A stretch of 64,000 nucleotides of DNA from assembly GCA_016866475.1 (NCBI GenBank), contig VGMF01000002.1:62001-126000 (forward strand), in the 5' to 3' direction. Under the pieces are notes generated by a model. That model was not told where the DNA came from. It did not search any database and saw only the letters and a program-made list of their open reading frames with translations. Both the position numbers and the translations under genes were made by a program. This document shows, piece by piece, positions 59,957 through 64,000 of this stretch (position 1 is the stretch's first letter; each line of letters opens with the position of its first letter). This stretch comes from Chlamydiota bacterium (GTDB lineage: Bacteria; Chlamydiota; Chlamydiia; Chlamydiales; RGXB01).

Positions 59957-60862
59957 ATGTTTAAGATCATTTTTTTTGGTACTCCAGAAATCGCTTTGCC
60001 AACCCTTGAATATCTATTTCGCTCCCACCATCTTCTGGCGGTAGTCACTATGCCTGATAAGCCTAGGGAAAGAGGGGGTGCAAATACTATGACTCCGGTA
60101 AAAAAAAGGGCGTTAGAACTTAATATACCCGTTTTCGAACCTCAAACCCCCAAAGACGAAATCTTTATCGATTCCCTAAAGAGGCTTGAGCCCGATCTTT
60201 TTGTGGTGTTTGCCTATGGGCACATTTTAAAAAAAACTCTCTTGGAAGTCCCGAAGCTTGGCCCTATAAATCTCCATACGTCTATTCTCCCCCTCTACAG
60301 GGGAGCGGCCCCGATCGAAAGGGCCATCATGGCCAACGAGAGCACAACAGGTGTGAGCGTGATGAAGATGGACATCGGAATGGATACGGGGGATGTTTAT
60401 CTTGTTAAGAAAATCGAGATAACACCTGACATGGACGCAACAGCACTTAGCGAAAAACTTTCTAGAGCGGCACCGGAGGCACTTGAGGAAGTTTTAGAAC
60501 AAATTTACCAAGATAGGGCTCACCTGACCCCGCAAAATCACCCCGTTGCAACTTACGCTCCTAAAATTCAAAAAGAAGAACTGGAGCTGAAATGTGACGA
60601 GAAAGAAAAAATGGTGCAGAGGATACGTGCGCTTACTGAATATGGGGGAGCAAAAATCCTCCTCACCACAAACCAATTATTAAAAGTTTTTAAAGCACGA
60701 ACCGCAGACAGATACCTTGAAAAACCTCTTGAAATCCACGGGGGATCTATTTTTTTTCATGCAAAGGATGGTTCAATAGAACTAATTGAGGTGCAATTAC
60801 AGGGGAAAAAACGGATGTATTTTAAAGAGTTTTTAAATGGATACCGCAACTACATAAAATAA
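59957..60862 (+). CDS. fmt: Methionyl-tRNA formyltransferase
   Basis: Formylates initiator Met-tRNA. N-terminal Rossmann start IIFFGTPEIALPTLEYLF; catalytic region GPINLHTSILPLYRGAAPIERAIMANE followed by SVMKMDIGMDTGDVYL (Asn-His-Asp set). A C-terminal OB domain starts near RIRALTEYGGAKILL. 301 aa is a little short, trimmed at the C-terminus. It precedes the three unknown genes at the cap1 locus. Confidence 0.96.
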   Translation: MFKIIFFGTPEIALPTLEYLFRSHHLLAVVTMPDKPRERGGANTMTPVKKRALELNIPVFEPQTPKDEIFIDSLKRLEPDLFVVFAYGHILKKTLLEVPKLGPINLHTSILPLYRGAAPIERAIMANESTTGVSVMKMDIGMDTGDVYLVKKIEITPDMDATALSEKLSRAAPEALEEVLEQIYQDRAHLTPQNHPVATYAPKIQKEELELKCDEKEKMVQRIRALTEYGGAKILLTTNQLLKVFKARTADRYLEKPLEIHGGSIFFHAKDGSIELIEVQLQGKKRMYFKEFLNGYRNYIK

Positions 60863-60889
60863 AATACTAATTAAAATAAAGAGTTCGTA

Positions 60890-60918
60890 TTTACAATATT
60901 TTTTGAAAAAGATATACC
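60890..60918 (+). promoter_or_regulatory. Candidate promoter for the cap1-locus genes
   Basis: TTTACA (60890-60895), 17-bp spacer, TATACC (60913-60918), 26 bp ahead of the first gene (ATG 60944). Moderate match. Confidence 0.4.
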
Positions 60919-60943
60919 TTTTAACAATTAAAGGTTGAAGTAT

Positions 60944-61603
60944 ATGGTCTCGAATCTAATTGTAGATAAATTTCTTTTTTCAAGTCATGATCCAGTTTTA
61001 ACGCTAGCCCAAGCGTACGCTGATTTCAAAGATCTTGGTGACGAGCACAAGATTTCTAAATTTGTGCAAAATGTTTTTGCGTTTGATGCATTGATGGGGT
61101 TAAGAAAAGGGTTGAAAAGGCTTTATAGAGCTACAAAATTGGTAGACCAGACTAAAAACGTAGAGGTAACCGATATCCCGTCACTCAAGGCTACATCTAA
61201 AATCACAGCGAAAACTCGCCTAGTTAAAAAAGTAGCCAACATTTTTGATAGTTTTTTACAGACTGTCAGTTTATTGAAAGATCTAGGTCTTACCCGATTG
61301 GGTTTGTCGGAAGAGTCTTTATGTGCGCTTGGCCTTAGTACTGAAGCGTTAAATATTGCTTATGCATGCGAACGGATTAAAAACGGTCAAAAACTTATAA
61401 AAGCTTCTAATGGCGCTATTGAAAACTCAACCAGGTGGCTAAATTGTAAAATTGCAGATCTATGCCTTAGCCTGCTAAGAATCTCAAGGGGCCTTTTTGG
61501 AAGCAAAATCGCAAATAAAAATATGAGACTTGCAGTTGATTTATCGTTAGTTTTTTGTAACTACCTAATTTTTTCCCAAAAAAAAATAATTAAAAAAAAT
61601 TAA
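60944..61603 (+). CDS. Hypothetical protein 1 of the cap1-locus cassette
   Basis: Unknown. 219 aa from ATG 60944, which follows AAAGG; a TTG at 60935 is possible. No cleavable signal peptide. Helix-rich and basic: AYADFKDLGDEHKISKFVQN, RKGLKRLYRATKLVDQTKN, KTRLVKKVANIFDSFLQTVSL. It has a C-terminal moderately hydrophobic segment (KIADLCLSLLRISRGLFG, NKNMRLAVDLSLVFCNYLIF) and a lysine tail. Its layout (helices, a K-W-x-NC-K region, then a hydrophobic C-terminal hairpin) is shared loosely with the next two genes, which suggests divergent paralogues. The position between fmt and rplC is that of C. trachomatis cap1/CT529, an inclusion-membrane protein. Confidence 0.7.
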   Translation: MVSNLIVDKFLFSSHDPVLTLAQAYADFKDLGDEHKISKFVQNVFAFDALMGLRKGLKRLYRATKLVDQTKNVEVTDIPSLKATSKITAKTRLVKKVANIFDSFLQTVSLLKDLGLTRLGLSEESLCALGLSTEALNIAYACERIKNGQKLIKASNGAIENSTRWLNCKIADLCLSLLRISRGLFGSKIANKNMRLAVDLSLVFCNYLIFSQKKIIKKN

Positions 61604-61625
61604 ACACAAAATAAAGGAAAGCAAT

Positions 61626-62393
61626 ATGTCATTGTATACTTTAATGAAAGTTAGAATTGGTAACGATCACACGGATTGTACTATAGAGCAACCAAACAAA
61701 TGTTCTCTGGCATCCCATGTCTGGTCCTTACCAGGGGAAAAACCAAGGCTTGCGGCTAACTTAGGCCGTATCTCTCTTGAATGGCTGGAAAAATTGAGTC
61801 TTGTAAGAGGTGAATGTTCAATGCGGACCTTCTTAGGGAAGAATTTTGAAGCAATAGATTTAAGCCTCGCGCCGATTGATCTTGTGAAAAACCTTATCAA
61901 ACTAGCTGAGAAGGCAAAAAGCGGTTCCGCATTAAAAAATATGGTTTCCGATTTTGCAAAAACTCTTTCAGCGTTTAGGGATACCTTAAAGGGGGTAGCT
62001 CTGTTTCATGGGAAAACTTGCTCTGGTTTGATCGACAGAACCACGCTGTTGAAAAATGGGGTGGACATCGTAAATGCGTCTATTGAAATGAAGGGTGTTT
62101 ATGACTCTGTTCCAAATAAAGATTTCCGGACCTATGGTCAAGATATTGCGAAGACATGGAAAGGACTTGAAAAAGCTTCCAAAATTTTTAAACACCTGGC
62201 CTCTTTTACAGCAGGAGTTCTGGGGCTAACGTCGGTAATTAGAGGAACAAAAGCAAATCCGGTTATTGGCATGGCAGTCGGAACTGCAGCGATCTCGGCG
62301 GCAGTAGCAGAACACTTCTTCTCACGTCAAGTTGAAGCACAAGAGGCTCTGAACATCCACACCAATTTCGAGCTCAAATTTAAACAAGCATAA
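61626..62393 (+). CDS. Hypothetical protein 2 of the cap1-locus cassette, Inc-like bilobed hydrophobic domain
   Basis: Unknown. 255 aa; ATG 61626 follows AAAGGAAAGC. The key feature is a bilobed hydrophobic region near residues 190-235: LASFTAGVLGLTSVI, a short turn RGTKANP, then VIGMAVGTAAISAAVAEHFF. Two closely spaced hydrophobic stretches with a short loop are the hallmark of inclusion membrane (Inc) proteins, which are secreted by type III secretion without a cleaved signal. The N-terminal part contains SLPGEKPRLAANLGRISLEWLEKLSLVRG, LSLAPIDLVKNLIKLAEKA and LKNGVDIVNASIEMKGVYDS. Synteny with CT529/Cap1 supports an inclusion-membrane role; this remains inference. A terminator follows at 62422. 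Confidence 0.72.
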   Translation: MSLYTLMKVRIGNDHTDCTIEQPNKCSLASHVWSLPGEKPRLAANLGRISLEWLEKLSLVRGECSMRTFLGKNFEAIDLSLAPIDLVKNLIKLAEKAKSGSALKNMVSDFAKTLSAFRDTLKGVALFHGKTCSGLIDRTTLLKNGVDIVNASIEMKGVYDSVPNKDFRTYGQDIAKTWKGLEKASKIFKHLASFTAGVLGLTSVIRGTKANPVIGMAVGTAAISAAVAEHFFSRQVEAQEALNIHTNFELKFKQA

Positions 62394-62421
62394 AACCAAA
62401 TAAGTATTTTGCTTTTTCCAA

Positions 62422-62450
62422 AGCCCCTTCTATTAAATATAGAGGGGGCT
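62422..62450 (+). terminator. Terminator after the Inc-like gene
   Basis: AGCCCC-T-TCTAT pairs with ATAGA-G-GGGGCT (one mismatch) around a short loop, starting 29 bp after the stop codon. T-rich sequence follows. Confidence 0.7.
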
Positions 62451-62556
62451 ATCATTTTTATTGAACCCTTACAGAACACCATTAATACTTAAACTTTTAA
62501 AATCTGCGCCCTTTTCGTAATTTGATAATTTAGACTCTTGTTATTAGCTAGTTGTG

Positions 62557-62580
62557 AAAATATCTCAATCGTGATATTTT
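62557..62580. promoter_or_regulatory. Inverted repeat upstream of cassette gene 3
   Basis: AAAATATC (62557-62564) and GATATTTT (62573-62580), perfect 8-bp arms with an 8-nt gap, lie 28 bp before gene 3. A-T-rich, followed by ATTTTTAATTTTTTT. It could be an operator or a terminator. Confidence 0.4.
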
Positions 62581-62608
62581 ATTTTTAATTTTTTTCTAAA
62601 TTTTTTCT

Positions 62609-63136
62609 ATGTTAATTAATTCTAATATACTGAGAAGCGCATCTCAAATGATGATTACCCACGCCCCATTTGTTTTTGAATCCGCTTTCTGGCTCCTTTA
62701 TTTAAAAAAAGACCATAACAGGCTGGTCCAAGCTGGCGAATCTGGTATCATCCCAAAACCTTTACTCGCTCAAAAAAAAATTGTTGTCTTTTGCAAGGTT
62801 GTCGGGGATGGCCTGCGTCTTTTTGATGTAGTGGGTCGAAAATTTGAATCATCGTTTAATCAATCTCAAATACGAGCAGCGCGGCTTGTAGGTCTTTTTT
62901 TTGGCTGCCTGGATGCGCTTAATGAGCAGGTCTTAACAACGCGAAAGCTCCGTGAAAAAAAATCTGCTAAAAATTTATTTCAATTAAGTTCAAATATTTT
63001 CTTTTATGGATTCAGTATTGCGAGCATACTTCAAATGCGCCAAAAGCTGGAGAGAAATTCGCGCCCAATCATGATGATAAGGCTTATGGCATTAAGTATA
63101 TTAGGCTCCTATCTAGCCGAAAAAATGAAAATTTAA
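62609..63136 (+). CDS. Hypothetical protein 3 of the cap1-locus cassette
   Basis: Unknown. 175 aa from ATG 62609; no good ribosome-binding site (upstream is T-rich). Several hydrophobic helices: APFVFESAFWLLYLKK, KIVVFCKVVGDGLRLFDVVG, ARLVGLFFGCLDALNEQV, NLFQLSSNIFFYGFSIASIL and IMMIRLMALSILGSYLAEKM. The last stretch parallels AVDLSLVFCNYLIF of gene 1 and the SAAVAEHFF end of gene 2. Separate control is likely because a terminator and an inverted repeat lie between it and gene 2. It precedes the rplC leader. Confidence 0.65.
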   Translation: MLINSNILRSASQMMITHAPFVFESAFWLLYLKKDHNRLVQAGESGIIPKPLLAQKKIVVFCKVVGDGLRLFDVVGRKFESSFNQSQIRAARLVGLFFGCLDALNEQVLTTRKLREKKSAKNLFQLSSNIFFYGFSIASILQMRQKLERNSRPIMMIRLMALSILGSYLAEKMKI

Positions 63137-63193
63137 ATTAATTTTTTATTTAAAGCCCCCTTTTTTTGCGCCCTTGCTTCCAGTCGGTTCGGG

Positions 63194-63217
63194 CTAATTT
63201 TACTAGCCTAAAATTAG
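63194..63217. promoter_or_regulatory. Inverted repeat in the rplC leader region
   Basis: CTAATTTTA (63194-63202) and TAAAATTAG (63209-63217), perfect 9-bp arms with a 6-nt loop, about 105 bp before rplC. It could be an operator or an mRNA leader hairpin for the ribosomal protein operon. Confidence 0.45.
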
Positions 63218-63322
63218 TTTGTGGAAAATTGTTTCTTTTGATACTCTCTTCCCCAAGAGACTCTTTAGAGAGATTTGTTCTTAAAAATATTGAAAAAATC
63301 ACCTCGTTTCGAAGGAAGACCT

Positions 63323-63967
63323 ATGTCATTGAAACTAATCGGTAGAAAGAAGGGGATGACGCATCACTTTGATGATCAAGGTAATGTTGTGCCCTGTACT
63401 GTTCTACAGCTTAAAACACACGTAGTGTCTCAGGTGAAAACTCTCGAAAAAGATGGATACGAATCAATCCAGTTAGCGACTGAAAAGCTTACGGGATCAA
63501 AAAGGGCGAATCATATGAAGCCCCAGATCGGCCACTTTGAGAAGAATGCACTAGAGCCACGAAAATATTTAATTGAATCCAAAGTTGCAAAGATTGAAGA
63601 GTACCCTATAGGTACAGAAATCGACCTTTCCGTGCTTGAAAACGTCCAAAGTGTTGACGTTACTGCGATTTCAAAAGGTAAAGGATTCCAGGGCGTTATG
63701 AAGCGTCATGGGTTCAAAGGTTTTGGCTACTCACACGGTGAGGGCCCAATCCACCGCCATGGAGGATCAACAGGACAGCGTTCCTCTATCGGTCGCGTAT
63801 GGAAAGGCCGAAAAATGGCTGGCCATATGGGCAACGAAAAGGTAACAATTCAGAACCTCAAAATTGTAAAAATTGACCGTGAAAACGAAGTGATTCTCGT
63901 TAAAGGTGCCGTTCCCGGCGCTACGAACGGAATTGTTGAGATTACGCATTCGGTTAAAGGTAAATAG
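63323..63967 (+). CDS. rplC: 50S ribosomal protein L3
   Basis: Primary rRNA-binding protein near the peptidyl transferase centre. ATG 63323 follows GAAGGA and gives the normal N-terminus MSLKLIGRKKGMTHHFDDQG; the upstream open frame is not used. The L3 signature is FKGFGYSHGEGPIHRHGG with STGQRSSIGRVWKGRKMAGHMG, including the conserved glutamine. 214 aa is standard. First gene of the ribosomal protein operon; there is no rpsJ in front, as in Chlamydia. Confidence 0.97.
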   Translation: MSLKLIGRKKGMTHHFDDQGNVVPCTVLQLKTHVVSQVKTLEKDGYESIQLATEKLTGSKRANHMKPQIGHFEKNALEPRKYLIESKVAKIEEYPIGTEIDLSVLENVQSVDVTAISKGKGFQGVMKRHGFKGFGYSHGEGPIHRHGGSTGQRSSIGRVWKGRKMAGHMGNEKVTIQNLKIVKIDRENEVILVKGAVPGATNGIVEITHSVKGK

Positions 63968-63976
63968 AGGTAGCAC

Positions 63977-64000
63977 GTGAATAAAATTAAACATTTCGAT
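63977..64000 (+). CDS. rplD: 50S ribosomal protein L4, first codons (cut by window edge)
   Basis: GTG 63977 follows AGAGG and reads MNKIKHFD to the window end, 9 bp after rplC. Too short to identify alone; called from the fixed rplC-rplD order. Confidence 0.6.

Noticed and set aside
1-64000. CRISPR arrays, insertion sequences, prophage or tRNA genes
   Set aside because: No regularly spaced repeats, transposase or phage motifs and no cloverleaf with an acceptor stem were found in the intergenic regions read by eye.

Overview
The window is chromosomal DNA from a member of the phylum Chlamydiae (order Chlamydiales), most likely an environmental or amoeba-associated lineage rather than the genus Chlamydia. 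Pointers to the phylum are an EUO developmental regulator, an NTT-family nucleotide transporter, an RsbU/RsbW partner-switching pair, Chlamydia-type Tsp, Mip and UhpC, a DUF2709 protein, and several gene strings that I recall from C. trachomatis D/UW-3 (rho-coaE-polA-sohB, euo-recJ-secDF, aspS-uhpC-dnaE, lnt-lpxC-fabZ-lpxA-fmt-rplC). Gene order comparisons rest on memory, not on a search. No rRNA, tRNA, CRISPR, insertion sequence or phage gene was found.

Layout. 1-3482: partial SpoU methyltransferase, rsbU and a CCA/poly(A) nucleotidyltransferase. 3483-5421: a strongly structured intergenic RNA candidate, then three tandem small secreted paralogues of unknown function. 5446-15358: a reverse-strand run with a GT28-like glycosyltransferase, rho, coaE, polA, sohB, pgsA, dedA and a nucleotide transporter. 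15474-19198: the reverse-strand operon DUF2709-tsaE-engB-dnaQ-pgk. 19307-27847: argS, epmB, murA with an upstream ATP-grasp gene, ispF, a CysJ-like reductase, a tiny lipoprotein gene and gltX. 28083-40380: tsp, euo, recJ and a fused secDF, then the forward operon uppS-cdsA-(cmk-plsC fusion)-trxA. 40478-55523: mip, aspS, an unknown gene, uhpC, dnaE, a BamD-like TPR protein, an LptE-like lipoprotein, rsbW, a CT550-like gene, dacF, a SurA-like chaperone and rsmB. 55599-64000: doxX, lnt, lpxC, fabZ, lpxA, fmt, three unknown genes at the place where C. trachomatis carries cap1 (CT529), and the start of the ribosomal protein operon (rplC, rplD).

How the genes fit together. Envelope biogenesis dominates: murA, uppS and dacF for peptidoglycan; lpxC, fabZ and lpxA for lipid A; cdsA, pgsA and plsC for phospholipids; lnt for lipoproteins; SecDF, SurA-like, BamD-like and LptE-like proteins for export and outer-membrane assembly. 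Parasitic energy and substrate uptake is represented by the nucleotide transporter and UhpC. Development and transcription control is represented by Euo, RsbU/RsbW and Rho.

Most unusual items: a single-polypeptide Cmk-PlsC fusion, the three tandem secreted paralogues, the three-gene cassette at the cap1 locus (one gene with a bilobed hydrophobic hairpin typical of Inc proteins), an uncharacterised ATP-grasp protein co-transcribed with murA, and a palindromic RNA-like element upstream of the CCA enzyme.
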